From Paludibacteraceae bacterium (lineage in GTDB: Bacteria; Bacteroidota; Bacteroidia; Bacteroidales; Paludibacteraceae), in the NCBI GenBank assembly GCA_017527495.1, contig JAFXPY010000001.1, positions 97,072 to 161,071 on the forward strand: a DNA stretch of 64,000 nt, read 5' to 3'. Both the position numbers and the translations under genes were made by a program. Positions within the stretch are counted from its first letter, which is position 1; every line of letters begins with the position of its first letter. The notes beneath the pieces were generated by a model that did no database searches, was not told where the DNA came from, and saw only the letters and a program-made list of their open reading frames with translations. Shown piece by piece: positions 12,101 through 20,110 of the stretch.

Positions 12101-15100
12101 CCGCCTGCGAAGATTTGCCCCTGTGAAACCTCTGTACCCCGTGTAGAAGTATTATCAAGTACAAAGCAACCCTCGATAGTAGATGTAGCACCATCGCAGA
12201 ATATACCACCTCCCTTTACATTTCGACAGGCTGACATATTATGGATTACGATACAGTTTCGTAAATGTGCGCCTTCGTACATATTTACACCGGAACCGCC
12301 GCCGTGCGCCATTCCCTCGTCATAAAGAAATCCGTGACGGATAGTAAAACCGTCCCAGTTGGCATCGTTATATTCCACATAATGCGGATCCTCTTGTTTT
12401 GCAAGAGTTGCCGCCGTTCTCAGTGCTTTTGTTGCACCTTTCACACGATCGGTATGTGGTAAAGCATCGTTTGAGAAAGCATTTCCCATAACGACAGGAT
12501 CCCCGATACCGCCTCCTCCGTATGTCGGTACGCATACGTCAGGCATCGTCAGAACGCGTTTGCGAAGTGTAGTACGATGGGTGGCTGGCGTATAAAGAAC
12601 ATAGGTCTTAACTTGCGGCGCGGAAGAAGATGTTACCGTTGTCACATCCACCGGTTCGGAAGGCACATAGTTCTGACCAGTTAACCAGAACAGATGGACA
12701 TTAGCCATACATACCTTGCGCCAGTTGTTGCTACTGGTTGAGAAATTACCTGCAGGATCTGTAGCATGCGAACCGGGTACAGACATCATACGGATAATAA
12801 TATCTCCGTCGGCTGGTTGGGTAAAACTAAACTCGTAGTGGCGCAGTTTGTCGTCCTTGCAATAGACAGCCTGTTGTGCTACCGTATTTCCGTTGGAGGT
12901 GAGAATATAGAATGTAATACCGGTGTTTTCATCATTGACAAAACGTGTATAATAAGCTCCTAAGTCAATCTCCAGTTTGTAGTCTCCTGCAGGCACGTTT
13001 TTCAGCGTTTGCCATACGCTCATCGTATTCATTACACCTTGCAGTAACATTCCGCGTGGCACCGTTCCAATTTTTGAACCACCGGCATCCAATACATCGC
13101 GGCTGGCATCAAATCCCCATACGTTGTAATCAACATTGTTGCTTCTGTCCTCATACGCCAATTCCCAACTCCTGTTCCCGTTCGCATCAGGCCATGGATT
13201 TGAAGCGCTCTTGGCAGGACCGAAGAATTGGTACACCACCAGTTGTCCTTCTGTCCAATTCAGACCGCCAAACTCTTCGTTGGTCATAGTAATGTGGTTA
13301 CTTATGATATTTCCATCCCTGTCCACTCTGTTTCGGGTGGCCTTTGCGAACACGTTGGTACTTGGAGCCTTATACAACATATCGGCATAGCGGATATACG
13401 TAGAAGTTACCTCTTCGCTTGCAGTTTCCCATGTGTAGGTAGTAGTCCGTGTGATGGTTGCTGTCTGGATGGTTTCGGTGTCGGTTATGATGTCTGCAGC
13501 ATAATCATCATCCCAATACTTAACTGCGGAATTGTTAAGGTGCGTATTGTCTTGTTTGGGATTAACATCCGATATTTGCAAGATGGTCTCATAGTCGGTA
13601 GCATCAAAATCTTTTGCGGGTTTGGACTTTGGAATTGAGATTACATCGGACATCAATGCCTGACGTTCACTCAAACCCGGAGCGGCATACTTGCCAGTTG
13701 GGAAACCACCCAAAACGGTTACCGTGTCACGCATCACGAATCCCTTGTAATCTGTGTATTTGCCTGCGCCAACCCATACTTGCACGGAATCCTTATGATA
13801 CAAGGCGTTCGTTTCGGAGGCACGCTCAACAGCATACTGCAAGCCGCTCACATAGCGCTCGGCACGGGTGTTGTTAATCCATCCGTTGGCGTTACAAGCC
13901 GCGATAAATGATGCAGGACTACCATTCCCATAAGTAGCAAGAGTTCCTGTGTAAGGGTTCGCACGCCAGAATGAGCGTGAAGCACCGGAGATTTCGCCAT
14001 AGGGATAAGTAACAAGATAGTCATACCCGGGTGTAAAACCACCGGGTGTACCACTACTTATCGTCGTTACATCCGACTTAGTTTCGTGATAAGGAGCAAG
14101 AGTCTCAGTTCGGTCATTCGGACCGCCACCGGTATAAATAACCGTTTCGGTTACATCAGCATCGGTAGTCAGCGTGGTGGTAACAGTCTCTGTCTTTGAA
14201 GTTAAATAGGCACGTCCCCACCCTCCGTTGTATTTCTCATTGGTGGTCAGTACCGGGTTACCTTCGCTGTCTAACACGCGGTCGCAGGTAGGCTCACTGT
14301 CTATCTGGTCGCCTGCTGCAAGAGCCGGACCGGCAACAGAACTCAATTGATACACCGTATTTCCTGCAATAGCATTGCCCCAACTGGAACCATCGCGTTT
14401 GCCGGCACCATCAGGCGTTACATAAAGAACTGTTCCGATGGCGGGGAGATTGGTGTTTTCTATAGCACCGATATCGGCAGCACCACCATAGTTGCGGTGG
14501 ATGACATCGCTGCGGTCGTAGCCCGACATGCTTGCATCGCTTGCCGCATTGACGCAAGGGTTAAGGTTCAACGGACGATAACTGATGCTACCGCCATAAA
14601 GAGGCATATCGCTGTCATACGAGTTACCCACATTGCGAGACGGGTTCTCAAACACAGGATAAGTCAACGCAGTGTCGTCATCGCGGGTGAAAACACACTG
14701 GTTATGCCAATCGCCCGATGCTACTCCTTCGGTTATCGTGGAAGTAATGCCTGTAGGGACAAAATCGGCAGGTAGCGCTGAGAGTGTGAAATCAGGCTTG
14801 AAAAAGCCGTGAGGCTGAGTGACATTTTCTTCATGGAGAACAATATCGGCATCGAACATGTTATATGTGCCATACACATAGTTCTGTCCGTCTGGGTTGA
14901 CAGATGTTACTTTACCTACGGTATGTAATTGTCCGCGGTCGTCGAGTTTGCGGTCGCCGTTGCAGAAAATAAGGGAGTTATTAACTCTTATATATCCGTG
15001 ATAATGGGCTATAGGGCTGTCGGTATCGGTTGTTTTGTTGTCCGCCTTGAACGGATAGCCCACATTATTGGCCACCGTACAGTGGTTGACATCAATATAT

Positions 15101-17778
15101 GCACGACCATTAGCGGTAATAACACCATGGCTTTGGGTCAGTATTTGGTGGTTGGTTTCGTTTTCAAAGTCGGATGTGTTGTTACGTATAACGCAGTTCT
15201 CAACTTTCAGTTCTGCAAACGAGATGGTTCCGTCTGCAAGAGGGTATTCACCATTGACATATATGGCAGCACCTTTAGGTGATGAGCAGTGAGCAATAGC
15301 GCAGTTGCGCAACTCATTACCTATCATGTGGATACGCTTGGCAACAGGTGTCGTGGCATTATTGACCAACACACCACCACCGGCATGTACCGATGCCGTG
15401 GAGTTGATGCCGTGAGTGTTGGCGTTATAGAGACGGAAACCATCCACGATGGCATGCTCGACATTGACCAATGCAATGACGTGCGCAGAGTTGTTTTTGT
15501 ATCCGTCTTCGCCCTGCGCACCGGTTATGTTGGCAGTGATGATAGTTACATGAGTGTTAGGGTTGCGTCCCTCGGTGTCGGTTCCTGTATTGCCTGTCGG
15601 ATAGCCGCCGTACAGACGCATGCGGCTCTCGACACGCACAGAGGCAGTACGCAACTCGTCGCCGAGGTAGTTGCCCGGTCCGGAAGTAGTGAGCGTACCT
15701 TCTTTGACAAGCAGTTGGACATAATCAGCCGATATACTGTCACCCGTCTCGTTGCCGTCTTCGTCGTATTCGGGCAGACGGTAGTGATGTTGTCCGCCCG
15801 GGTCGTCAACAAGGAAATGACGGAAGTATTCTATTGCGTGACCGAGGTCGCCGAGCGGGTTGTCCCAACTCTGACCTACATGCGGACGCTCCGTGAAGTT
15901 ATTTTCTCCGTCAAAGACATGCTTGCGGTTCGGGTCAACAAAGATTGTAGGTATGAGATGTACACCGTCGCTTTCGCGTTTCTCCTTGGCTTGATAGTCA
16001 ACGAGGGTGTATATGGTCTTCTCATTTTCGCGTACCAAAGCACCGATAGATGATATTGGCTCAAAGGAGTTGCCTACAATATCGTATTTGGTATGAGCAT
16101 GTTTAATCCACTTTGAAGCACCCTGCACGGCTTCGGTTACTTGCACACCCTTGCCCATAAGCGAGGTGTAAGGTTTCGGATGCCATGAGCGAGCCAAAGG
16201 ATAGAATTCAGGGTGCAAATGAGGGTAAGTTGATACAAACTCATCACCGACACGCTCGCCTGCCAGTACACCTGCTTGCGGAACAGGGTCGGTGAAACAG
16301 GCAAATATACCGTCATCAACACCATGAAGAGGGAGATTACTCTTGTCAACATTATACACCATGTCTTTGAGAGTATTGTTCCAGTCGGAGATGTCGTGGT
16401 TCATGAAACCGCTGTGATAGATATATATTTGATGGTCATCGTCAGGATTCTGCATGATTGAGGCAAACTGCATATCGTTGTTGTAGTAACATTTATTGCC
16501 CCATACCACAGAGTTGTACATCATACCGCAGTTGCGGATATATATACCGCCCGACCGTCCGTGACGGCGGCCGTAATAGGTTACATCGGGTCCGATGCAC
16601 AGGTTGCGGACTATGGTACAGTGGTTGATTGTACCGCCTTCGTCGAGATAGACACCACCGGCTTCGGCATTGGTAGTGTTGTTGGCAATAACGCAAGCCG
16701 ATGCATAAGGGCTGTAGTAACTGATTTGGTCGGACGCAATAGGTTCGCGACCATAGCGCTGGCGGATACGGTCTTGCCACGGATATTCACCCGGCACATG
16801 GCATATAGCCAGACCTCCGCCGATACGCGATGTACACTGTATGATATACGAATGAGTCAAAGCACCGTCGTAATCGATACATACGCCGCCGCCATAGCCT
16901 TGCACAATACCTACACCGCTGGCTTCGCAAGTGTGTATGTAGCAGTGTTCCACCGTGCCGCCTCCGTCCATATATACGCCGCCGCCGCGTAATGTGGCAG
17001 AACAAAATTCTACAGTACAGTTGATTAGCGATGAATTACCAACCATATATGCACCGCCGCCGTATGATGTATGTTCGCGGCGAGAGGTGGAACGGTTCGA
17101 TGCATTACCGCCGCGGATCGTACACCCGTCAACCCATGCAGGCGACGACAGAGGCAGATAATGGTGAGCAAGACTGTCGTTGGCAACAGTTATCTCGCCA
17201 TTAGTAGCAAACCATACCACATGGAACGAACAGGCGGGGAACACTGTGTTGAAGCGTCCGCGCACACTATCATAAGTGAACGAAACAGGTATGTTGGAGT
17301 GGTTGCCGGAAAGAATTGTCTGATACTTGAAGTCCCACATTGCTGCCACCTCTTCGGCAGTGGCAACACCTACTTCGGGGCGCGCAGCCCAGTTTTCAGC
17401 CCATGTCTTGTCGTTAGCCATCTTGCGCAATGTAGGATTGGCTTCAGGGTCGGCAGCGTTGAAACCACCGAAGACGTGTATGCCGTTGTATATCTTGAAT
17501 GAGGTGTTCAATAGTGAACCGCCTGACGATTCGGTTGACTCTGACGGTACGTATGTGCCGGAGGCAATATAAACAGAACCGCCTGTCAGACCGTTCTTGA
17601 TAAGATATTCGTTCAGGTCGTTGATAGCGTCTTGTACATTGTTTTTGGCATTAGCCCACGACTTGCCGTCATTGCTGAAACGCCCTGTCGGACTGACATA
17701 ACGAATAGTGTCAAGCGTCTGGGCTGAAATCGACAATGCAAAAAGCAAAAAAAATAATATGTTGTGTAGTCGTTTCAA
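3184..17778 (-). CDS. Giant (4864-residue) secreted right-handed beta-helix protein with T9SS sorting tail; candidate fimbria-associated adhesin
   Basis: Predicted surface protein of roughly 530 kDa. The start is a TTG codon (17778-17776) giving MKRLHN plus a hydrophobic core ending ALSISAQ, a good signal peptide; the frame is open upstream to 17887 but has no ATG. At least seven modules begin with the same header, YV(S/T)P.G....G.SW..A..(L/V)QDAI, near residues 26, 611, 1118, 2149, 2634, 3477 and 3962. Each is followed by beta-helix coils of the form GGGVY.D.GG....C.I..N, as in polymorphic and pectate-lyase-like right-handed helices. Residues about 1190-1745 differ: Thr-rich stretches (TETVTTTLTTDADVTETV) surround a jelly-roll-like, carbohydrate-binding-like domain near 1550-1706. 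The last ~80 residues (VRVLTPDGKTINSF ... GMYAVSV) fit a T9SS type A tail. It is last in the fimbrial operon, 104 bp after a lipoprotein gene. An adhesin or fimbrial-tip role is inference; no catalytic motif was found. Confidence 0.85.
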   Translation of the reverse strand: MKRLHNILFFLLFALSISAQTLDTIRYVSPTGRFSNDGKSWANAKNNVQDAINDLNEYLIKNGLTGGSVYIASGTYVPSESTESSGGSLLNTSFKIYNGIHVFGGFNAADPEANPTLRKMANDKTWAENWAARPEVGVATAEEVAAMWDFKYQTILSGNHSNIPVSFTYDSVRGRFNTVFPACSFHVVWFATNGEITVANDSLAHHYLPLSSPAWVDGCTIRGGNASNRSTSRREHTSYGGGAYMVGNSSLINCTVEFCSATLRGGGVYMDGGGTVEHCYIHTCEASGVGIVQGYGGGVCIDYDGALTHSYIIQCTSRIGGGLAICHVPGEYPWQDRIRQRYGREPIASDQISYYSPYASACVIANNTTNAEAGGVYLDEGGTINHCTIVRNLCIGPDVTYYGRRHGRSGGIYIRNCGMMYNSVVWGNKCYYNNDMQFASIMQNPDDDHQIYIYHSGFMNHDISDWNNTLKDMVYNVDKSNLPLHGVDDGIFACFTDPVPQAGVLAGERVGDEFVSTYPHLHPEFYPLARSWHPKPYTSLMGKGVQVTEAVQGASKWIKHAHTKYDIVGNSFEPISSIGALVRENEKTIYTLVDYQAKEKRESDGVHLIPTIFVDPNRKHVFDGENNFTERPHVGQSWDNPLGDLGHAIEYFRHFLVDDPGGQHHYRLPEYDEDGNETGDSISADYVQLLVKEGTLTTSGPGNYLGDELRTASVRVESRMRLYGGYPTGNTGTDTEGRNPNTHVTIITANITGAQGEDGYKNNSAHVIALVNVEHAIVDGFRLYNANTHGINSTASVHAGGGVLVNNATTPVAKRIHMIGNELRNCAIAHCSSPKGAAIYVNGEYPLADGTISFAELKVENCVIRNNTSDFENETNHQILTQSHGVITANGRAYIDVNHCTVANNVGYPFKADNKTTDTDSPIAHYHGYIRVNNSLIFCNGDRKLDDRGQLHTVGKVTSVNPDGQNYVYGTYNMFDADIVLHEENVTQPHGFFKPDFTLSALPADFVPTGITSTITEGVASGDWHNQCVFTRDDDTALTYPVFENPSRNVGNSYDSDMPLYGGSISYRPLNLNPCVNAASDASMSGYDRSDVIHRNYGGAADIGAIENTNLPAIGTVLYVTPDGAGKRDGSSWGNAIAGNTVYQLSSVAGPALAAGDQIDSEPTCDRVLDSEGNPVLTTNEKYNGGWGRAYLTSKTETVTTTLTTDADVTETVIYTGGGPNDRTETLAPYHETKSDVTTISSGTPGGFTPGYDYLVTYPYGEISGASRSFWRANPYTGTLATYGNGSPASFIAACNANGWINNTRAERYVSGLQYAVERASETNALYHKDSVQVWVGAGKYTDYKGFVMRDTVTVLGGFPTGKYAAPGLSERQALMSDVISIPKSKPAKDFDATDYETILQISDVNPKQDNTHLNNSAVKYWDDDYAADIITDTETIQTATITRTTTYTWETASEEVTSTYIRYADMLYKAPSTNVFAKATRNRVDRDGNIISNHITMTNEEFGGLNWTEGQLVVYQFFGPAKSASNPWPDANGNRSWELAYEDRSNNVDYNVWGFDASRDVLDAGGSKIGTVPRGMLLQGVMNTMSVWQTLKNVPAGDYKLEIDLGAYYTRFVNDENTGITFYILTSNGNTVAQQAVYCKDDKLRHYEFSFTQPADGDIIIRMMSVPGSHATDPAGNFSTSSNNWRKVCMANVHLFWLTGQNYVPSEPVDVTTVTSSSAPQVKTYVLYTPATHRTTLRKRVLTMPDVCVPTYGGGGIGDPVVMGNAFSNDALPHTDRVKGATKALRTAATLAKQEDPHYVEYNDANWDGFTIRHGFLYDEGMAHGGGSGVNMYEGAHLRNCIVIHNMSACRNVKGGGIFCDGATSTIEGCFVLDNTSTRGTEVSQGQIFAGGMFMYEGTCFNSLFANNYSYGSAGGLGFCVGRFFNNTVAYNTATLVENGRISGGAISLATSSNPNLFVANTIIYGNNGVAIRDRNTAYGNVNPFIHCYIQSEVKQPYDATNRNVGNYGTKTGSNDNYGVNNIYINGEAPTKYNTPFEADLSPLTGEYTGNAQLYNDYRLLNKGDSSCVNHGIDEFGETFYTALRNKGKSDTDIRNSFIYQIVDTAELPQNDVAFADRVQDCQIDIGAYEYNGAKNIVPDITTHPGYAIFYVSHNGAYNGNASADSPNNAACKAKLQKVLDAAGRYKYALMTDSRYAVVAAEPVAGAPDKSWVVQVRLAGDPTGNQDPNSTPDSYEPTRSTLYDNTNIADNILDYSLIIPHGIQVLGGYTTDFYHYEDAGGTVYTTPAEGRTIKDERDPLAYRTIFSGELVSSTGALGHTYHVITFTNNLFDIDEKTVDEGDQFNTVDYNTEAQRAVVDGIFITNGMANSVDADNRVGGAAVVNNFSHVRNCVVYNNNATGYGGGLYLKPGALVSGTIVKNNSAAIGGGIYIEISDGSVLDTARIIASTICDNHANTRAGGVWFKDNVRINSCAIWHNSSNDNANIAGQFAGTTYGYPVVFTAVEVNKLEGVGNIELSPIASEGVRWDAKDPFATMTYYPIEMSSTLARAGMTYYTWRQLYSQFSTLDSIDIAGVSRTAWSIPGVKRSEYWYHIVDGETVIDTFVCKQNDFIEIGARAFDGTYEIKIDNQHVMYRLFVVHTDLLDTKRARALQDNPDADLPDNALNHDRRERALLYRQMGSCMLNPFHRLTDAFDYIIQIRKNNPKLYRNARFEVFVEAGTYYPFHNAYGEEGQVRTNTFVIPEGVTVIGGVNHRISGRKYCQAGYQNDYYGNIARINGYKNDTLEIFHDGALDQIVLNNATTDSIRDLRPVRDYNYNSVIEPWEFSEQTTLSGEAVYNNQATNVYHVITCHADSTQIGAQPYMFKRYNESTHQFEDTIPFSVKDGDGFRMNVEGFALECENSKVARAIILDGLSIKGGNANAIAAEDVAAHEYMKKTYFRGGGIFVDGNWTEDFNDPTNPFIPHVTDPAPHDIPMLVRNCQFQDNSAANGGAIYSNGKLQVFGSHFTQNQAIGPTIPTDTLYIPWSAGACIAANTYCGVTNCLFDNNEAKRGKYPIVVKGDEEIPNADARQGFAGVISASVSSRVRALNCHFVNNKAVAYPAIYNFWPNNYYTDPDSMHFAVNCLFWGNEGTGILKCENASSALEESKATFATNYEPSRNGVFHYDGANMNEFNRLLAEYNTLYEYYVEVQDTFNTEVLDKLAELRELGNKIEGLYFCAYRRGYGLDAARSHRGYLMTKAQSDDFVDAKQKAVPTKILSNGDEDINYTDLFSYVCGNNNIILNRKNDAIDGPNFVQPSNLPGTDGYMQNADWLLSRINALTDAGWGYYKQEVHREVDHYEWNSPEQAIMLPDDPLKLKLTVELYEDSLANFPDLFHDDMWYPVYALEKAHYVNPGKVALYNYQSHHFRRDFRYPMAPEGDEVYMLYTRVGDNVQRYMNRISANPRLGIEDLYIDMGIYEYQYVQLEFDGSEVDTIWVTSNEVAGADNNGLTYETATSDINHAIYTLLRSHNNHDKYICFKEGEYSPNMVIDGRRSFVIDVPTDYMEVQLPRVGETDKNYYVKSLTLLGGWSPSSKGEGRNPEAYPTVITMSEGENNTMNQLFHIADMTRQNMRRTFRADDMTRDTTVIPVAFDGLIFENNYARADLNSGAMRDEGGAAIYYRMQRQHTTEADKLTIIDSIPLYPTREVISIGDTIEIPKLIISNCQFRNNGQRTSNLANRPSAVRIGDGGGYSLIVNSLFHSNAGCPLWAPLSMAAKNNKGRINDTPNTVHVVNCTFALNEGYTILPEPHSQVHNSLFWKEDLLDDTTTQVVVGTQQWKRGFAAPQKNDSVTYNAMYGVDFDADLNHNENLVAENKDLFNGPNFVNPIDTAVTHDTVRRARDFHLKPAVRTMDMADTTIYRNLVFSRKYLVPDLDGLWARPFAIKHELTTLRNDSDLASKPRLLGVGMERGAYECQAKLQRVIYVLPNKLASVDDDGSSWAKAFGQGQMQDAISTAAIYTYLHRNAALEDDRRSYVFVKGSLEEQSDLNITLMPGVHMFGGVPTTFFDTVPYNEVLSEYTNADCEEFINQVRAVRPGVGAPKVATTRLNSIGADYSDSFNTDCLIDGFIINNKRSSTTTPVVAINNDKTIIRNCVFNGSSTATHIPLVKQKTGLIYNTLFYGNQSDTIISADDNALVLNCTVVADEEGQIAIGTKTLQEHTIVNTITINEAEHNLGRAYYDAFFTCNTKLNMFAPYLRPTYTYPAGTPTNTLLATANQQLWYQLHENSSAIDAGIEVAWFGGSASNGNVNSRFANYAKHIDFNTDRDVLGNQRRFSTSIDLGCYETWAVTGTATASALTNSTYTTNYGGHGYPHAGSVVYINSDSYLNIELNDGVAEFTTTNPIRPAYLLLKDGASLYGNGNTIRADYVAVDKLFNNQQYSLNAFPYTYSIANAATYRYDNTKDSMSYVARDNGFDEYYYSGTDRATHNYVFRTEDSYCWIPISNKTINANDGWLLDFKTTHTLDTIRFTGWSTEENTWIYTEDGTPKTVVLEQYDNRTGGTNGSGLNFTRQEDMGWNMRGMPYLVAEYETGMKSGQYQMHIPHLIYQMAGTGDYIHEFIESVEQIHSQRSWTDDAMMTLGNAWFTQTADITSSETLIFQQPLYAGRPMHAPRHFVLLADDSGKGDIMEVIPDEYANKALTYRMGRDGIKWANDNHTQIWLIDKKNHTPMALSANAPTEVDMLVGLAIRHNGKYSISLTDKELFEGYGGVWLTDRNNDSIINLMDQPYEFYCAIGEQTGRFTLRIGKSPNDTYRTRNIIIYAHQMTAHVKGLEQGDVVRVLTPDGKTINSFTATQAEYDLALPQQGMYAVSVNDYTKKVIAK

Positions 17779-17784
17779 TTTTTT

Positions 17785-17882
17785 TTGAGTTTTTTGAGTT
17801 TTCTGAGTTTTCTGAATTTTCTGAGTATTCTGAGTATTCCGAGTTTTCTGAGTTTTTTGGGTTTTCTGAATTTTCTGAGTTC
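17785..17882. repeat. 9-bp tandem array filling the gap before the giant gene
   Basis: About eleven 9-bp units of the form TTTTCTGAG / TATTCTGAG / TATTCCGAG (plus strand) occupy nearly the entire 104-bp space between the stop of the lipoprotein gene (17883) and the TTG start of the giant gene. Read on the coding strand the unit is ACT-CAG-AAA and it stays in the giant gene's frame back to a TGA at 17889-17887. The same 9-bp words recur at 26062-26206. Copy-number slippage would change the leader length without shifting frame. Confidence 0.85.
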
Positions 17883-18998
17883 TTAATCAATCACTTTCAC
17901 TTGACTTATTGTTGGTATTTTGGAGAACGACATATTACCCCTAATCCAAGGCACGAACGGGCGATCAATATCAACCCCTACTTGCAGTGTCAGTTCGCGC
18001 TGTCGCTCAACGCCTGCCTCGTCAAACTTCGTGTCGAGGACTATATCAAAATAATTCTTACTCGATTGTTCAAAATAGTATGGTATCGTGTAGAAATATG
18101 AGCGGCCTTTATACTGCAAAGCCACATCACTTTCTGATTTGATATTCAGTGAATAGGATTGTTCCAAACTCGGCTTACCATGATTCTCATTCGGACGGAA
18201 AATATATGCCGGTTGTTTGTTCAGCCGTAAGGCTGTGATGTCTTTCACGTGATATTCTCCTTGCTTATCGTCCGGCACATTCCATAGTAAATCAACCTTG
18301 CATGCCACGTGGTAGAGCAAGATATGAAGGCGCGGATAGACATCGTCTCTCAATGTGGTATAAGTGGCGTAGTATTTGCCATTGACATTATAGTTGTAGG
18401 GTGTTGAATAGATGTTTTGCAGGTTGTCGATGATGTCGTCATTGTCAATATTGAATTGCATATTTTTGATGTCGTTTTCGTTTGAGAAAGATGCTGTGGC
18501 AAGATTGTTGAGCGGAACATACGACATCGCTGCATAAATACGGATGTTGTAATTCTCTATCTCTACCGGCAACTCAATCTCTAATTCACCTTTGTAGGTG
18601 AATAATGAATCGGCATAATATTGCAGAGTGCCTTTGTATGAACCCACTTTCCATTCTTCCTCTTCAATGTCGGCAACGACAATGCGTTCGCATGTTGTTT
18701 CGTATGGGGCGGCTTTCTGCTCTGTTACTATAAAAATGTACAGATAGCGTGGGAAATGGAAATATTCGTATGTTCCCGGATCGCCGAAGACATTTGCTTT
18801 TTGTGCATGAGCCGGTTTGTTGTAACGCTGACCGGAGATAAGTTCATCCATAGGCAGACCTATGTTGAACTCCACTTTTCGCTTCTCTGTCGGGATCTTT
18901 GGTTCATTATATTTGCATGATGACAGTAGGCAACAGAAAAGAATAACACTTGTGAGTGCTAAGTTTTTGAAGTGCGATATGTTGTAGAAATGTTGCAT
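17883..18998 (-). CDS. Fimbrillin-like lipoprotein, fifth gene of the fimbrial operon
   Basis: A 371-residue lipoprotein: basic N terminus, hydrophobic stretch and lipobox LLSSC (Cys28). After the Cys comes KVEFNIGLPMDE, then FHFPRYLYIFIVTE near residue 86 and ELPVEIENYNIRIYAAMSY near 145, a transthyretin-like strand pattern seen in Mfa2/FimB and accessory fimbrillins of Bacteroidales. It lies 7 bp downstream of the Mfa2-type gene and 104 bp upstream of the giant beta-helix gene, so it takes the position of the accessory subunits (Mfa3/4-like) in Porphyromonas. I cannot assign it to a named family with confidence. A role as adaptor or minor subunit linking the fimbria to the giant protein is inference. 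Confidence 0.65.
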   Translation of the reverse strand: MQHFYNISHFKNLALTSVILFCCLLSSCKYNEPKIPTEKRKVEFNIGLPMDELISGQRYNKPAHAQKANVFGDPGTYEYFHFPRYLYIFIVTEQKAAPYETTCERIVVADIEEEEWKVGSYKGTLQYYADSLFTYKGELEIELPVEIENYNIRIYAAMSYVPLNNLATASFSNENDIKNMQFNIDNDDIIDNLQNIYSTPYNYNVNGKYYATYTTLRDDVYPRLHILLYHVACKVDLLWNVPDDKQGEYHVKDITALRLNKQPAYIFRPNENHGKPSLEQSYSLNIKSESDVALQYKGRSYFYTIPYYFEQSSKNYFDIVLDTKFDEAGVERQRELTLQVGVDIDRPFVPWIRGNMSFSKIPTISQVKVID

Positions 18999-19005
18999 CG
19001 GATTT

Positions 19006-20058
19006 CTAAAATTCTATATCTATCTCTCCTCCTGCTTTCCATTCAAGCTGTACCGAGGCTCCAACACCGGCTGTAATAGCGTCTGCCTGACCATTGCGGC
19101 GCAGCTTGGCTTGAATGATTTCCAAGTGGCCGGCAAGAAGTTGTTCGTCAATATAAAGTATCGTTTCTGTTATCTTATCTTCCCATGTAAGAGCATAAAT
19201 TCTTATACGCCATTTGTATGGTATGTTTTTGTCTGAAAGAAGCGTAGTGTCGTTCGAAGGGTAACATGCCGTGCCGTAGCACAAACGATCGGCATATCTT
19301 GCAGGTATTGAGATTTCAGAACGATGTTTGGCTTGTATGGGCATAACAAAGGGTAGTTGCTCGGCTTTAATCAATGGGTTGGCATCGAAAATATAAAGGC
19401 TGTCTTGCACAAAGAAATTTGTTGCCATATCTTGCACATATATTTTGATGTCTTTCACCCAACTGCCTGCCGTGTCAATCAGCACACCCACACCGCTGTT
19501 GGCCATATAGAGCGGCACAACGAAGTTTTGCGACGAGTCTGCCAACACATCCATGTCCAAACGCGCTGTGAACAGTCCTGTTGTGTGCGGACCGAGTGTG
19601 TCGCCCTTCATTTGAGGCAGTTGCATGGTCTCAGGATGACTGTCTTCTTCAAGCGAAACTGTTTTTGCATCGACTATATTGCAGGCTGCAAGGTGTTTGT
19701 AGCTGTCTGCTTTCAAGAACAGAGTGAATGATTTCTCGCTCGCGTCGATGATATGATTGTCGTGGTAGGCACGCTCTTGTGTCGTTGTCTTGTAGAATGA
19801 CAAATCAACATCATGCACATAATCGACAAAGATGTTTTCAAAATATTTGTTGAAAGTGGCATGATGTATGGCGTCTGAATCAGTACTCAACACTGTGTTA
19901 AGTTCCACGTCAAGTGTCGTGATGAGTTTCACTTGATATGTAACTTGTGCTTCTTGTCCGCAGGCTGACAGGTCGTCGTCAATAAGTTTGCAACTCTGAA
20001 AAGTAGCGATGCAGAAAAGTACTATGCAATATGATATGTACCTTATTTGTTGTGTCAT
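19006..20058 (-). CDS. Mfa2/FimB-family fimbrial anchor lipoprotein
   Basis: A 350-residue lipoprotein. The start chosen is ATG 20058-20056, giving MTQQIRY and a signal peptide with lipobox TFQSC (Cys23); an upstream ATG (20163) would add 35 residues ahead of the signal peptide and overlap the fimbrillin gene, so it is rejected. The segment CKLIDDDLSACGQ right after the lipidated Cys is the hallmark of the FimB/Mfa2 family (PF08842), which anchors the fimbria in the outer membrane and controls its length. The C terminus (SVQLEWKAGGEIDIEF) resembles that of the preceding major fimbrillin (VDLEWQEGHTFTIDEW), consistent with a shared donor-strand fold. It sits 52 bp after the fimbrillin gene and 7 bp before the next lipoprotein gene. 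Confidence 0.85.
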   Translation of the reverse strand: MTQQIRYISYCIVLFCIATFQSCKLIDDDLSACGQEAQVTYQVKLITTLDVELNTVLSTDSDAIHHATFNKYFENIFVDYVHDVDLSFYKTTTQERAYHDNHIIDASEKSFTLFLKADSYKHLAACNIVDAKTVSLEEDSHPETMQLPQMKGDTLGPHTTGLFTARLDMDVLADSSQNFVVPLYMANSGVGVLIDTAGSWVKDIKIYVQDMATNFFVQDSLYIFDANPLIKAEQLPFVMPIQAKHRSEISIPARYADRLCYGTACYPSNDTTLLSDKNIPYKWRIRIYALTWEDKITETILYIDEQLLAGHLEIIQAKLRRNGQADAITAGVGASVQLEWKAGGEIDIEF

Positions 20059-20110
20059 CCTATAGGAGTATAGTGGGACAATCAAGCCCACTATACCAAT
20101 TTTTATTGAA

